Assembly: GCA_023846275.1 (NCBI GenBank)
Contig: CM043875.1
Span: 42,128,633-42,192,632 of the forward strand
Direction of reading: 5' to 3'
Origin: Vanilla planifolia
Taxonomy: Eukaryota > Streptophyta > Magnoliopsida > Asparagales > Orchidaceae
Length of the DNA stretch: 64,000 nucleotides
The position numbers and the translations under genes are program-made. Of this stretch, positions 1-13,200 are shown one piece after another. Under the pieces are notes generated by a model. It searched no databases and had not been told where the DNA came from. It saw nothing but the letters and a program-made list of their open reading frames with translations. Every line of letters begins with the position of its first letter. Position 1 is the stretch's first letter.

Positions 1-32
1 CTTGAATTCTTATGCGTTCGTTCTTGGTGCAG

Positions 33-1491
33 GAATGGTGAGGTGGTGAAGAAAAGGAAGGCGGAGGCTGAGTTTAGAATTGGGTTCAGGACCAAGTCGG
101 AGGTGGAGATAATGGATGATGGATTCAAGTGGCGCAAGTACGGGAAGAAAGCAGTAAAGAACAGCCCTAACCCAAGGTTCGTTGATGTTAATATGCTAAA
201 AATTTTTGTCATATTAATTATTGGTTAATACGGTTGATTAGCTTAGTAATAATGTTGGACCACTTTTTTGTTCTTGCGATGGAGACGTATGAATTGTTTT
301 ATACACTGTAATTTGATTAAAAAATAATTTTGTAATTCACGTATATTATTTGTTTAAGATTTAATTTCCAAAAAAAATGTCTTTCATTAAAAATAATAAC
401 TAATTATGTCAAACTGATTCATTATTTCTCCCTAATAACCGTATTTTTGTATTATTACCAAATGAAAGAAGACCTTAGGAGATCTGATAGTATTTATCTA
501 GTCCGGTTGTCATCTGATACCAACCAAGGTTTTTTTAAACCTTGACCTAGTTAACTTGATGTCACCTAATTGAAATAAAAAATGTATATCTTATTAAAAT
601 GAACCGATATAGAGTTGCGTTACATATCCGATTTGACCGATTATTCTTTCTAGTCTAAACTCTAAACGTGTTGAAGTCACCTTTGATATTTATTCAAAGT
701 TTATAAAGATAGGTTTTTTTAGTCGCATCATCTTCAATTGAAGAAAAATGCCCTTTTCAATCATCTTTTAAAATTATTTAGGGGAGAAATTAGGTTCTTA
801 ATAAATATGTAAATTTGGTTTAACCAAATTTCGATGCAGAAAAAAAAAAAAAGATTCAATTAAGCTTCCCTCGTTTATAATTTTTAAATTTAAATGTCTT
901 TTGAAAATTTGTCCTTTTATTAAACACTTATTTTTTTCATAATTACTGTTGTCTTTGAATTTTTTTGTTTGTTTGATGACAAATTTTGCTATTTAAAATG
1001 GCCTTTTAAAATGATAATTTAAAAAATATTTTTGGAAACTTATTTTCTATGAGATAAAAATGGCAAGTTATAATTTTTTATATATTTTGTTGATAATTTT
1101 AAGATAAAAAAATAAAAGAATAATTTTTGAAAAATTCACCGAAAAAAGTTTTTGTGCAGAATGCTTGGTTTTCATCTTCAGCAATCGATTCCGAAAAGCT
1201 GCGAGAAAATTAATTCTGTCGAACATTTTTATCTGCAGAAATTACTACCGCTGCGCAATCCCAGGGTGCGGGGTGAAGAAGAGAGTCGAGAGAGAACGTA
1301 GCGATCCGCGCTACGTGATCACAATCTACGAAGGGACGCACAACCACGAGAGCCCGGATGCAAATCGCCGTCCTTTCTTCACCTATGAATTACCTCATCC
1401 CTCTCCATGGACCTCATGTGCGCAAATGATGCCCGGAGCAGCCTCAGCGTTCACGTGGAGCACGCACTTCTCATCTCCTTCATATTCTTGA
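33..1491 (+). CDS. WRKY transcription factor, group IIc WRKY50/51-like, 3' two exons (5' end outside window)
   Basis: Two exons encode one WRKY domain. Exon A (33-176) follows an acceptor CAG at 30-32 and carries MDDGFKWRKYGKK, the variant heptad WRKYGKK. Intron 177-1238 (GT...CAG) interrupts an Arg codon (AG|A) at the conserved WRKY intron position. Exon B (1239-1491, stop TGA) carries NYYRC and the zinc ligands C-X4-C-X23-H-X-H (CAIPGC ... HNH). A short Ser/Pro-rich tail of about 40 residues follows. The WRKYGKK heptad and the residues just before it resemble Arabidopsis WRKY50/51, which act in salicylate/jasmonate defence signalling in the nucleus. WRKYGKK proteins often bind W-boxes weakly or prefer variant sites (family knowledge). 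The N-terminal exon lies left of base 1, so the true start is not seen. A GTG-initiated reading from 43 is an artefact of the open frame. Confidence 0.95.
177..1238 (+). other. WRKY-domain intron, 1062 bp
   Basis: Donor AAG|GTTCGT and acceptor TTTTTATCTGCAG|A restore PR|NYYRC across the junction. The intron is AT-rich with homopolymer runs (poly-A near 841-852). I see no gene or element inside it. Confidence 0.9.
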
Positions 1492-1955
1492 ATTGCTTAT
1501 CGGATGTATGACCAGATTCGAAGCAAGAGATGGCTCCTTCACGGCCATGTGGTTTTCTTTGAGGCAATTTGTCAAACAGGTGGTGGTCAGTTAATTTTTT
1601 TCCTCATCTCTTCATGCCTGCGCGGGAATGAAGCCGATTGTTGCAGTAAAACGGTGGCTAAACGACGATGATTGATGTACTAGGAATGCACTACGCTTGT
1701 TGTTCTATGAATCCATTCTTTGGAAATTTCAGAGCATCTGCGTCATTTTCTTCCTTGTTTTAAACTCGCCAAAGAGATTTCCGTCGTTTGACGAAATACA
1801 TCTACCTAATATGCGCTGCATTTTGAATAATTAGTTAGGTTATTAGCACGTTTTGATGTCGCTGTTAACTATACAAGAATTCATTTCACGGCAAAGAGAC
1901 CGGCAGGAATTGAAAAATTTCCTAGCAAACTTCATTTCGTCGCCGTCGATCTATA
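1492..1955 (+). other. WRKY 3' untranslated/downstream region
   Basis: Mixed-composition sequence after the WRKY stop, probably 3' UTR then intergenic. No further open frame or RNA gene is recognisable. The polyadenylation site cannot be placed with confidence. Confidence 0.4.
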
Positions 1956-2530
1956 CTAGTAGCGGCCGGCACAAAACAAGAAATGGACGATGCTCACCGC
2001 GCTCAGAGAGGACATAAGCCAGTAAAACCTTTGGATCCGAAAATACTTTAGATTGTTCCCCGCAAGCCACTGCCGCCTGCTGATACCCAGCTCAGGTGAT
2101 ACCCCTTTGCAGGCGACGCCCGCGACAGCGATGTCACCAGTGAGCGCATTCCCGGCGGTAGCTCCGTAAAGAACTCCAGAAAAACAGCCAATCCAGAAGA
2201 ACAACATCGACAATGGCCTGCCGCCGTCCAGCACGAGGCCACTGTTTTATGCGAGAACCTGCTTCCTCTTTACCCCTATCGCCGCAGCCACGGCCATTGG
2301 CCACTACAGAAAGGAACAGCCCGATCTCAATTCGCTGAAGAAGGGATATGCCCGTCTCGGTGTTGTATTATCCGGCGAGCAAGGAGACCAGAAGGTGGTG
2401 AAAGAGCAGGGCCAAGATCATGATGAACACTAAGGGAAGATGTGCAACGAGGTGGCCGGGACTGTTATTACGCCGTCCTACGTGTCCGTCGTTCCCGCAT
2501 GGTGCACCGAGAAAGTGGACAGCTGTCCTA
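1956..2530. pseudogene. GC-rich coding-like relic, family not recognised
   Basis: A GC-rich island of about 575 bp stands out from AT-rich flanks. On the plus strand one frame runs about 73 codons (about 2213-2433) with a hydrophobic stretch (CFLFTPIAAATAIGHY) followed by a charged tail ending HDEH-stop. Upstream frames are broken by stops. On the minus strand a hydrophobic frame runs from 2234 to 1956 (LSMLFFWIGCFSGVLYG...), with an in-frame stop just upstream of its non-ATG start. Either strand could be the remnant of a small membrane protein gene. I cannot assign a family; a DUF1218-type membrane protein was considered and not supported. Splice structure is not evident. Confidence 0.3.
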
Positions 2531-2900
2531 GGCAGCAACTAAGTATGCTTGTTACGAAATGGGATCAAATTATCAAAAATCTAATCTAAATATCAAATTT
2601 ACTTCAGAAAATTCAAATGGAAAAAATTACAGGAATACGAATAAAAAATTTATTATAATTAAAAATTATAAGAGAATTTAGAAAGAATAAAAAAATTAAC
2701 ATTAATATCACATCTAACATATTTATAAATACATTATAATAATATTTCTTTTCTTATTTTCTCTATTGATAATTATGATATCCATAACATCTCCTCTTTT
2801 ATTTCCATTATTGATAATTATCATATTATATTTGATTACATATTTTAATTTATATTTTATTTTTAATTTTTAAAGTTTGGATTTGTATAAGTTAGGGGGT
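2531..2900. other. AT-rich spacer, possible 3' LTR of the copia element
   Basis: Very AT-rich, no coding potential. By position it could hold the 3' LTR of the minus-strand copia element, but no copy matching the sequence beyond 5874 is visible. Confidence 0.3.
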
Positions 2901-3791
2901 TTGGCTGAACAGTTTTTTAGCATAAATGAATTCAAAGCAACATCAACAAATCTCTACATTGACTTGAATTCTCTTAAAGTAGGATAAATGGAATAAATGC
3001 AAAGCTTAACCCTTCAAAGGATATCTCCATAAATCACATGACATTAACCAAGTCCAAATAAAGTTTAAACTTGGTTATTAGAAGTGTCTTTATCATTATC
3101 TTTGTGGGATTCTCTAAAGTGTTGATCTTCTTAATAGCTACATCTCCGACCTCAATCATGTCACGAGTAAAGTGATACTTCATAACGATATGATTTGTCT
3201 TCTCATGAAATATTTAATCATTGGACAAGCACATAATATTCTGATTTTCTTAAAATATGACAATCGCTCTACTAATCCCACTCAACTATCTAACTAATAA
3301 CACAACCCCCCAAGAGTGAAGACATGTCTTGTAAGGGGTCTTGTTCTTCATAATCACCTCCATAAACTGTGTCAATATAGCATTTCAATCTAAAAAATTT
3401 CTTTTAAAATATAGATAAGTGTCAATAATGCTACATAAGAATCCCAAGATTTCCTAAATAACCTCATAATAATACTTGCTTGGATCAACCATGCACCAAC
3501 TAACAACACTAACAATATGTTGCCAAATAAAGACTAGTGCAAACCATTACATACATCAAACTACCAACAATATTCATGTATTCTACCTCCTCCTCAGTAT
3601 CTAGACACAGATTTCTTGACAACTTGAAATGAGTGGCCAAAGGTATAGAAACAGGTCTAGTTTCTTTTATATCAAATCTTTGAAGCACCTTTCTAATATA
3701 ATTGCTTTAAGATAAAAGAAGCCTATTTTTCTTCCTATCTCTCGTTATATTTATCCCAAGTATCTTCCTTGTTTCCCTAAAGTCTTTTATG

Positions 3792-4034
3792 TCAAACTCT
3801 TATTTGAGAAGTCCTTTTAAGCTCTCCACATGAGTTTTGTTTTTTATTATAATAAGCATGCCATCTACGTAAGCAACAAGTATAGGAAAGATCAATCTGT
3901 AAGTTTTTTCGAGTATATAAAGTTATCAAAATTACTCTTACAAAACTGATGAGATAACATGAAAGAATCAGACTTTTGTACCACTGTCTAAGAGACAATT
4001 TTAAGTCATACAAAATCTTTCTTAATCTATACAC
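3792..4034 (-). pseudogene. copia reverse transcriptase fragment
   Basis: An 80-codon open remnant of the RVT_2 domain. It starts with YRLRKILYDLKLSLRQWYK, corresponding to the canonical copia motif (CKLKKSLYGLKQSPRQWY-type). Further on, a degenerate stretch sits where the YVDD catalytic box belongs, but the YVDD residues are not intact. It belongs to the copia element spanning 2900-5873. Confidence 0.8.
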
Positions 4035-5858
4035 ATAACCTTCTTTACCATTACAAACAAAACCTTTAGATTACTCTATATATATCTCTTTTTTAGGTTT
4101 TCATATAAAAAAATAGACTTGACATCTAGTTACTCTAACTCTGACTCATTCATCGTAACCAAACAAAGTAAAATTCTAATGGATGTATGCCTTACCATAT
4201 GTGCAAAGATATCACCAAAATAAATATCTTTAACTTGGCTGTATCTCTTAGCTATAATCATGGCTTTGAACATGTCTTCCTTAATACCTAGAGTACCATA
4301 CTTTTTTTTGAACACTCACTTGCATTTAATGGTATTCTTACTAGTTGGAAGCTTTATTAAATCCCAAGCTTTATTCTTATATAAGGACTTGATATCTTCT
4401 TACATAGCCAACAACCTATCTCTTGAGTTTTCACAAGTAGTTACCTTTGAATAAGTGCAAGGTTCACTTGTTAAACTTGTGTCTTGATCCATAGACAAAG
4501 TGTATGCAACTAAATTGGTCTTTACATATCTCTTTCGAGGTCTAATCACTCTTCTTTCTAGATTCCTTCCAATGCTGTATAATTGTCCTTCATATGAGAT
4601 CTAATCATCTTCAATAACATGTATATCTTCTTGTAAATAATATGAATGAATCTTAATTTTTATCTCATTTAAACCATTACTTATATCATTATTATGAACA
4701 ATAGTAGATTATTTAGAAGAATTTAAAATAGAACATTCATCAAATATAACATATCTACTAACTATCATATTCAAAAGGATACAAAAGTTTATAATCTTTT
4801 GTTTCACCTTCTTGAGCATAACAAGAAAGACACAGTTCTTAGACTTTGGGTCTAATTTTCCTTTACAATGAAAATAAGCAACACAATAAAAAATCTTTAA
4901 TTAAGAATAGTTAAAAGATTTATTTGACCAAATATCATTAGGCATCTTCATGTCTAGGATTATATGAGGTGAAATATTGATCAGATGGTAAACTATATAA
5001 CATGCTTTTGCCAAAAATGACTTTGAAAGACTTATAGTAAATAACATGCATCTAACTAACTCTAAAATAGTTTGGTTATATCTCTTAAAGATACTATTTT
5101 GTTGAGCAGTTCCTGTAGAAGTTCTGTCTAACTATACTTTCTTTTTTTTTATAAAATTTATTGAATTCTCTTAAGCAAAACTCCAACCTATTATTAATTC
5201 AAAAACATATTTTGACTTTTCTTATCTACTTCTCAAATAAGTGTCTTTAATTGAATAAAATTCTAAAAAATAATAAATTTTTCTTTCAAAAAGAAAACTC
5301 ATATCTTCTAAGAGTAATCATCAATAAAAGTTAAAAATAAGATACAAAACATAAATCAAGTTTCACAATATTTTACTCAAAGTCTATAACATATTATATA
5401 TGTTATTCTCAAGTGTTTTCCTTAAACTTAGATGTGTTATACATTAGAATAACATATTTTACGTCAGTCCCTAACATGCTATATATCAAACCCTAATGAC
5501 CACCATACATCATTTTCAATGTATTATCAATTTTCTTCTATTTTAATGTTTTTATAGTTATCCTCTTTAATGTATTATATGTAAAGTTCATTCATAACAA
5601 TTTTTCAACTATCCAATTTTCCAAAATTTTATGTATAAGTTTGCATTTTTTATGACAAAATAAGTATATCAAATGTGTAACATGCATTCAATCTAAAAAT
5701 AATGTGTTTCCCATAAAGACTATTTACCTATGATATAGTCCAAGATGTCTTTATTTTTCTAAATTATTCATTATTTGATGAGTATCCAATATTCTTTATT
5801 CTTTGAATTATCATCATAGGACTCTATTTTTTATGAACTCTGTTTTAAGATTTGAATT

Positions 5859-5870
5859 ACTCTGATACCA
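5859..5870 (-). other. copia primer-binding site and inner LTR edge
   Basis: Minus-strand TGGTATCAGAGT matches the 3' end of initiator tRNA-Met. Three bases later (5874) the plus strand begins TGTGATGTC, the expected inner edge of the upstream LTR. The outer LTR edge was not found. Confidence 0.6.
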
Positions 5871-5873
5871 TAA

Positions 5874-8099
5874 TGTGATGTCTATAATATCACCTAACTT
5901 TTATTAGATTTATTTGGAAACTTTATTTCTAATTAATTGAGAAAATCATAAATAACTTTTAAATGATAAGCTAAGTAAATGTCTAAAAAATAAAACCATA
6001 ATTTTCATTTCATTTGATCAAATTAGACTAATTTATTATTCTTATAGTAAAAATAATAAGAAAAATAATAAAATTTGTCTAGTATTACTAATCAAATTTA
6101 ATTATTACAATCCAAAGGTTCTCTAATTAATACAATGATGCAAATGAAAAATAACTAAAATAGACTATGTTATATATGGCTCCAAGTGTAAATTGGTCAT
6201 TTTGACCATATGATATGACAATCAATGTCAATTTGAGGCCAATTGGATGGTTTAAGAAAATCATTGGTTAATCTAATAAAATTTTAGAATTTGCTGTCTC
6301 AATTAGAAGGTTGTAGAACAACCCAATTGTCTTCTAATACACATTGGATGATCTAACAAAGAGACGAGACAATTTAATGAATACTTGGTGGGCATAAGAT
6401 GATAGTTTAGATGGAAGTTCCAAGTGGTCTAATATCTATCAGACAAATGAAATGGTTCGTTTAATAGGAATAAACAAGCTAACAGGTCAATGGACAGTTC
6501 AAATGAGGATTATTAGGTATCGATTCAATGTGCTAAAAGTGACTCAAGTTATGAACTTTAAGTAGGCAGACACCATAAGAGGTGTAGAAATAAATTATAT
6601 GCATGATTAAGTATAGAATATGTTGAGCACATAAATAAATTATAATATATTTTTGTATGTGTTAATTTGGGGAAAAGAGAAGAAGATGATAATAAGAAAA
6701 TAAACTATTAGTAATTAAGGTAAATAAATTACAAAGTTAATTATGCATTTGAGTAATGTTATACCGATTATGGATAAGTAGCTAATGTGATATTAAATTA
6801 AGATTTATATAAACTCATTGGATGAGAGGTGGTTGATGTTTACAATAGTTGTGAACATTAATTGTTATTAGATAATTACTTTTATTATTTACATGTTATG
6901 TGGTTGAAAAAGAGTTGAGTTTTGGAAGACTCGTGCGAATAAGAAATGATCCCAAAGTTTGACCATAATATATGTAAAAAAAACGTAGGTAATCTATGCA
7001 TTTAATATATTTGATTAATGAATGTGAGATTTTCAATTAGAAGCTCTTATTTTAGAAAATTGAATTCATGTTAGTTTTTTATTGACATCTGATATGATAA
7101 ATGCTTATTTTTAGCTTTAGTTGAAAAATTAAAAAAGATTTCATCATAATTTCTTAAAGATTCAAATTATATGTCATGTTATACTTATCCTAGTATATTT
7201 TCTTTTATACATGGATTGATACAAAAAAGTGTTTTGATTACTACATTTGTAATTGCCAAAAGGGATAGGGTTATTAGATTGTTTTAAAAAAAAATAAAGA
7301 TAGAAAGAGTTTTATTTGATATGATGGATTTCGAATAAAATGCTAAGTTTTAGATTGAAACATGGTTAAAAAAGGATCATGTTAAACATATTACAAGAAA
7401 AAAATTATATAAATTTGAGGAATTTCATCCTCTTTAAGTAGAGCTTTGATGTCACAAAAAAGAGTCATTTTAAGGAAGAAGTCATGTCATATCGTTTCAT
7501 AGAGTAATCATATTAGGTAGAGTCCTCATATAATTATAAACGATTTACCTTAGATAAGATTTTTGACTTATAAAATTCTATATAGATGGTGAAAAAGTTA
7601 GAAATCGTTTAAAAAGGAAAGGATTTCATAAATTAAATATTTATGTGACAACATAAATAAAATAGTAAATAAAGAATATGTTGTGGGGATTAATTTAATT
7701 TTGCTTATTCTTCTAATGTATGACATCCAAATTGTGATGAATATATAGATTTTGAATGCATGTTAAATTTAACAATATATAAAATTGAAATTTGAAAATC
7801 TAGATATGTATGAAAAGGAGGTAACAAGTTTTAACAATGGGATAACATAAGGTCATACTTCTAGAGAAAAAAGAAATCAAGAAATAAGAAAAATAACAAT
7901 AGGAATGCAAGCTCAACATGAATAACATGCTAGAAATGAGAGCCAAATAAAATTTTATCAAACCAACCAAATAGTAAAACAATTTCTTAGTTTGGTCTTT
8001 GTAAGAAAAATATTGACTTGAAAGAGTTGTGATGTTTTATGATGACGTGGCTTGCCAAAAGCATAAAAACAATTTATCAATAAATCTGGTTTTGATATT
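5874..8099. other. Probable copia LTR then AT-rich debris
   Basis: The first several hundred bases should be the 5' LTR of the minus-strand copia element. Beyond about 6600 the sequence is AT-rich without recognisable domains. Short open frames (for example 7800-7982, minus) look like chance. Confidence 0.35.
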
Positions 8100-8690
8100 G
8101 CTGTCAATCAATGGTAATAAGATCAGCAAAGATTAGATAAACCTACTTCAAAGATGATGTAGGAAGAAATTTGTCAAACATATCTAGAGTGGTATATTTC
8201 AAAAACATTAAGAGAAAAGATTGAATGGTTTAATCAAATGTGTTAAAGGAGCATAATTATCATTGAATTTCAATATTTATCATTCAAATTGCATGTGTAT
8301 GATCTTGAGTTAGTTATAATAGAAAAATAAAAATATTTTGTGTTTCAAAAGAATTTATTATACTCTATTGAGAGTACTATACAATTCCTTACATATAAGG
8401 AACTATTTGAAAATACATGGGCTATGGAACAAAAGTAAGCTAGAAAAAAAAGAAAAATAAAAATTCCATAAAAAAATTAACAAGAATCTAAGAGGATTAT
8501 GACCTTAGGGTTAGGTTTTCAAGTGGAAAGACTTGAAATAAAACAAGTCAAATAATAGTACATGTGACAAAAAAGAAGAGCATTGTTTTAAAACAATATC
8601 AAGTGATTTACATGTGATAAGCCTGAACACTATGTTAGAGATCATCAACAAATCACAAAGAAATCAATTATTTTAGGGGATTGATATGTT
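8100..8690 (+). mobile_element. Ty3/gypsy gag remnant
   Basis: With several stops ignored, a plus-strand frame resembles plant gypsy gag. It has LEWYISKTLREKIEWFNQM, then IEFQYLSFKLHVYDLELV (SV.EY..KF..L..Y-like), then YSIESTIQFLTYKELFENT. A degenerate zinc-knuckle-like CDKPEHYVRDH lies near 8610-8640. No pol domain follows before 9.4 kb. This is an ancient fragment; assignment rests on motif order only. Confidence 0.45.
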
Positions 8691-9421
8691 GTTTTATGTC
8701 ATGTGATGTGCCATTTTGTAGAAAATTTTCAAGAATCTTAAATAAAGTAAAGGAAGATAAAGGTTCATGCAAGGAGGTTTCATGTAACATCCTAAAGTAT
8801 AAAAATTATTTAATAAATTTTTATTTTAGAGAAATATGCTATTGAATAATAAATTTAATTTAATAAGTCTATTATATGATGGATCTAGCATGAAAAGGGA
8901 GACAATGCACTATTATCATCAGTAGTAAAAGAAATTGATTAAATAATACTTTTATAAAGTTTTATATTTTTAAAAATTATTGTCTTTTCCTAAAAAACTT
9001 ATATTGAGTTATAAATAATACTTTTATAAAGTTTTATATTTTTATAAACTTGCTTGTTTGTGAGCTTCGAGACTATAGTATGTGGCCTCCATGAGTGCCA
9101 ATTTTACCACACTAGAAACAAGATCGTTTGTTTTGGTAACGACGCCAATGTTTTAACTATCAATATAAAACATTATGGTCTCAAAATTTGATAATACCCA
9201 GAATTAAATCTCCACAAAACATGCTGCTGCAAGTATTTCGTGTTCTACAAAAGGTTCATTCCTTATAACATGCAAGTGCTCGTGATATTTGATGGCCATC
9301 AGAACTTAATAAAACTGTTAATAAGTTCCATCATATAACAACATCGAAGATAAAATGTACCTTTCAGTACAATCTACAAGTAGGAGATGAAGAGATCATA
9401 AAAACATAAAACTCAACAAAA
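8691..9421. other. Spacer and Sec63 3' UTR side
   Basis: AT-rich to about 9060, then mixed sequence that probably contains the 3' UTR of the minus-strand Sec63/ERdj2 gene ending at 9422. No gene seen. Confidence 0.4.
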
Positions 9422-10237
9422 CTATTCTTCATCAGAATCCGAATGCTCACTGCTCCCATTGTCCTTCTCATGTGAGACGCCATTAGCACGTTTTTGTTCT
9501 TTTCCATCAACATCGTCGCTATACTCGCTCTCGTAATCATCGTAACCTTCTTCCTCTTCTTCCTCCTCTTCCTCTACGCCATCCTCAGTTGCTGGTCCTT
9601 CTTCTACTGCATGGCTCCTCGTTCCCGCACGACTACGTTTCAGAACCTTCACCTTCAAGTTCACCTTTGCGTCGCAACCAATCCACGCATCACACAAACA
9701 GTACGCACAAAGATTATATGTCCCTTCTCCTGGGGCCTGGAATTTACCCATCACTAACCTCGATCCATTCTTCACCTTTTCAATAGCTCCTTTCACGGCG
9801 GCACTTGCTTCTTTGATGCTTGCACCCAATGCCTCCTTTGTTTCTTGGATTGCTTTGGAGGCTGCTGAAATGGCCGAAGCCTCGTCCATGAAGTTAACCT
9901 TCTGGGAAACCCAGACTTCGTTTGACAAAGGGTCAGCAAGCAATAACCAAAAGTTCTCCTCCTTGTGGAATGGGTAATAAGGAGCATGAGGAAGGGCTCC
10001 GATTAGGCCATTTCTCCTGTGGAGGTTGATCCAAGCATACATTGTGACGAGGTCACCTTCCTGCAAACCTTCTTCCCCTTCTGTCTCACAAGTCACTTCG
10101 AGCACAATGGAAGGTATCATTTCAAGCACTGTCTCTACATCATGTGCCTCCTTATCTGAAAACCCAGCAACCAGCGTCAGCAGCTCGCGTCGTTCTTGAA
10201 CATTCATGTCACGCAACTCCTGAAATGTGCGCACTTT
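9422..10237 (-). CDS. ERDJ2: Sec63/ERdj2 exon 10 (C-terminal Sec63 domain and acidic tail)
   Basis: Last exon, 271 codons plus TAG. It starts [13 protein letters not shown] after acceptor TTTGCAG. It contains the beta-rich end of the Sec63 domain ([46 protein letters not shown]). A poly-Glu/Asp tail follows, which in Sec63 proteins contacts Sec62 or other translocon partners (family knowledge). Upstream codons to 10309 are intron read-through, not protein. Confidence 0.97.
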   Translation of the reverse strand, partial: KVRTFQELRDMNVQERRELLTLVAGFSDKEAHDVETVLEMIPSIVLEVTCETEGEEGLQEGDLVTMYAWINLHRRNGLIGALPHAPYYPFHKEENFWLLLADPLSNEVWVSQKVNFMDEASAISAASKAIQETKEALGASIKEASAAVKGAIEKVKNGSRLVMGKFQAPGEGTYNLCAYCLCDAWIGCDAKVNLKVKVLKRSRAGTRSHAVEEGPATEDGVEEEEEEEEEGYDDYESEYSDDVDGKEQKRANGVSHEKDNGSSEHSDSDEE

Positions 10238-13200
10238 CTGCAAAGAAAAACAAAAACCATAAGAGTGAATCTTTACAATAGACAACATCAAAACACCAAC
10301 AAAAAACACAAAGCTTCATGAAGAAAATAGGTTAGCTACAATACAGATTTCCAGTGTTAAAACACAGCAGAATTGATGTTTTGGAAGAAGGTTTGCTTCA
10401 GACTAAAAATTTTTGAGATAAAGGTCATATTTGATAATGATGTCTTGTACGATCGAATGGCTTCTTTTTGAAACCTCAATAAAACCAAGTGCTGCTTAAA
10501 AAAGTTGCAATGCTTGTCTAGAAGACAAGCATACTTTCAAGATATCATCAAAGCTTTACCAAAGCAGCATAAATATAAATAATATACTTCACGCTAATGA
10601 AGTCTCCGAGGTCAATGCATTAGATATCTACAATAAAGCATGCCAAGAAATGCTTTCCAGTTTAAACAATAAAGCAAGAAAACTAGGTAATGATTACCTT
10701 TCGGGCAATTTTTTTGAAAATTGTCTCACTGAAATGTGGAAGTTGCAAAAAGGCAGCAATTCCTTCCGAGCTTCCACCACCTGCTTTTCTTGCACTGAGA
10801 GGAACAGCCTGCACTGGGTAATACAACGTCAGACAGAGTGAACTATCTAAGAGAGAAATAGCTTCAAGACCGTAGCAACTCACATCAACTTCAATAGATC
10901 TCAAAAGCAAGAAACCTTAAGCACTATTAAGTGTAATTCTCGTATCCATTGAAACTAGGAGAAGGAACATAAGATTCCCAAGTAATACTAATACACCGTA
11001 TTGGCTCTAAAGAATTCTAAGAAGAACAAGACAAAAGAGCACAATGACAGCAAGAAAGTTTTAATTATAACATTCAAGCATGGCATTAATTGGAGAAGTC
11101 CTTATGAAAATTTGAGATCCAAAAAATACCAGCATGCTTTGGAATTTACATATTTATGTCAACATTTTGGGAGGAATCATTGACTCGATTCATTAGCAAT
11201 TTGGACATGAAGGAACAAATTCAGTTATGAAATGACTTTGTGAGATATCACAGTCACGGAATACAAGTAAGGTTTGACGTTGCAGCACCTGAACAATACT
11301 TTGTGAGAGTTCAACCACTCCAATCGCAGGTCTTAACCATCCATGCCCTAGAGGATTACGGGGTAGAACAGCAATCTGCGTGCAAACAGATGCAAAAACT
11401 AATGGATAGAAATTAAAGGGTAGCCAAAAACAAGTATGCCATTATAGCAAATACGACTTCAACTAGAAACAATATACTAAGTTAAATAAGTTTGCAATAT
11501 GTGGAATAATAAACAAAACGGTGAATAATGAATCAACAGCTAACAAGAGTTGCATCAAGTCTCGTGACAACAATAATTGAAGCACCCAATAGATTTATAC
11601 ATCTAGGTAACATCAACCATCAATAAAATAGGAGATATTCAGGAAACTGAAAAGAACAACAGCTACAAGCTTCATTTACCATTCAAACCTCAATATTTCC
11701 ATTCAGAAGGGAAAAAAAAATACTTCTATTTTTGGAATCTATACTGCATGGGTTTCCCACAAAGCAAGTGATACTTCTGCTAAATTTCAAATGAGCAAAA
11801 CATTCAAACAAAAAGGTAGTTCATCAAACCGATAGTTAAAAGTTCTGTATATTCTTAATTCTTATGAGTTTTAGTTTAGTATTAATTCATTTAATACTTA
11901 TAATATATAGTATGTATTATAATTTTAGTATAAATTCTAACTAGAAAGAGATTTGCAATATATTTCATAAGGATATATACGTATTTGATTATCAAAAAAA
12001 TGGATGAATTCCTCCTTTCTTCTTCCTAGTCATAAGAGTGACATAATATTTGTATAACAATATTATGCAATTATGTAGGAACAACAAAAACTATGAATCT
12101 ATCAATAAATTCAATTGTACAGAAAACATCATAAAAAAAGGAAGAAAATAGTTCCAAACATTAATGCAAATGATCCATTTTTTTCATTTCTTGTATCATT
12201 CCTACAAATATGCCGAGAATCCATATGTTTTGGAATAGATATAAGTTCCACTCTAAAAGGTAAAAAATTTTGGGGAAGTTTTAGTACACAAGTCAATGGT
12301 CTTTAGGAACAAATACAAACAATATTAACATGCAAAATGTTATATAAGTTTACAATACAGTTATGTTTATGATAATTTTTCACAAATCATTAAGATATCT
12401 CTTCAAATACATCAATAAAATTTATCATCTTCATCTTGACAATACTATTTTATGCATGCTTATATTATGTACATCAAAATATTGTTGCCCTATAACATGA
12501 ACTGATAATACTCATGCAAAACTAGTCACTCAACTCAAATAATACTTAAAAATCATGAACACCAAACAAGCATACTCCACTTATTTTGGTTTTTTATCAA
12601 TGGCAATCATAGTCTTGTAGTCAACCTAGATTACATCAACTTTCCTATCATTTGAAGGTTGACTCCATAATATAGCAATTGATCAATGTTCATCAAAAAC
12701 TTTGTTACACATATTAAGTGCTTTAGTTTATGTGAAAGCATTCTGAATTCATTCTCTACAATTCAATCTCTCAATTATGTTTCTTCTCTTGAATGCAGTC
12801 AATAAGATCATACATAACTAAAGAAGAATGATGAGTTCAAAAGAATAAGTTTAACATAAATAATACTGCTAGGAAAGCTTTTATGGTCGATTCTCCTCCT
12901 ATAATATGCGTAAAATGTCTCTTCTTCCATTGAAGCAATGATATAACTTCCACTAATCCATGCCAAAAATTTCCTTTTACTATTTTATCTATTATATTAG
13001 TTCCTCTGCATTGGTCCAGTTTTCGACAATGCTTGCAATCTCTGACTCAGTCTTTCCTCTCTAGTTTGGGGCCTGCTCCTATGCTGCTCTTGCATTACCT
13101 GCTGCAAGACTTGAGGAAGAGTTCGAGTCTGCAATGCATCCCATCAGAGTTCCTATGTTGATTGTTCCTAACCGCAGCCACACTACCCATCCATCTCCGT

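Larger units (their letters stand above)
2900..5873 (-). mobile_element. Ty1/copia LTR retrotransposon, decayed pol
   Basis: Read on the minus strand, domains appear in copia order. A primer-binding site TGGTATCAGAGT (tRNA-iMet type) lies at 5870-5859. Integrase follows near 5140-4930 (motif TGTAQQN, then a degenerate KRYNQTILELVRCML). Reverse transcriptase spans about 4315-3790, with KAMIIAKRYSQVKDIYF, an LDVK motif, then YRLRKILYDLKLSLRQWYK. RNase H covers about 3700-3000 (VLQRFDIKETRPVSIPLA, EYMNIVGSLMYVMVCTS, and KYHFTRDMIEVGDVAIKKI near the end). Many stops and frameshifts interrupt it, so it is inactive. The order IN-RT-RH is diagnostic of copia rather than gypsy. Confidence 0.85.

Noticed and set aside
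9494..9786. Plus-strand ORFs of 65-87 aa
   Set aside because: Shadows of Sec63 exon 10 on the opposite strand.
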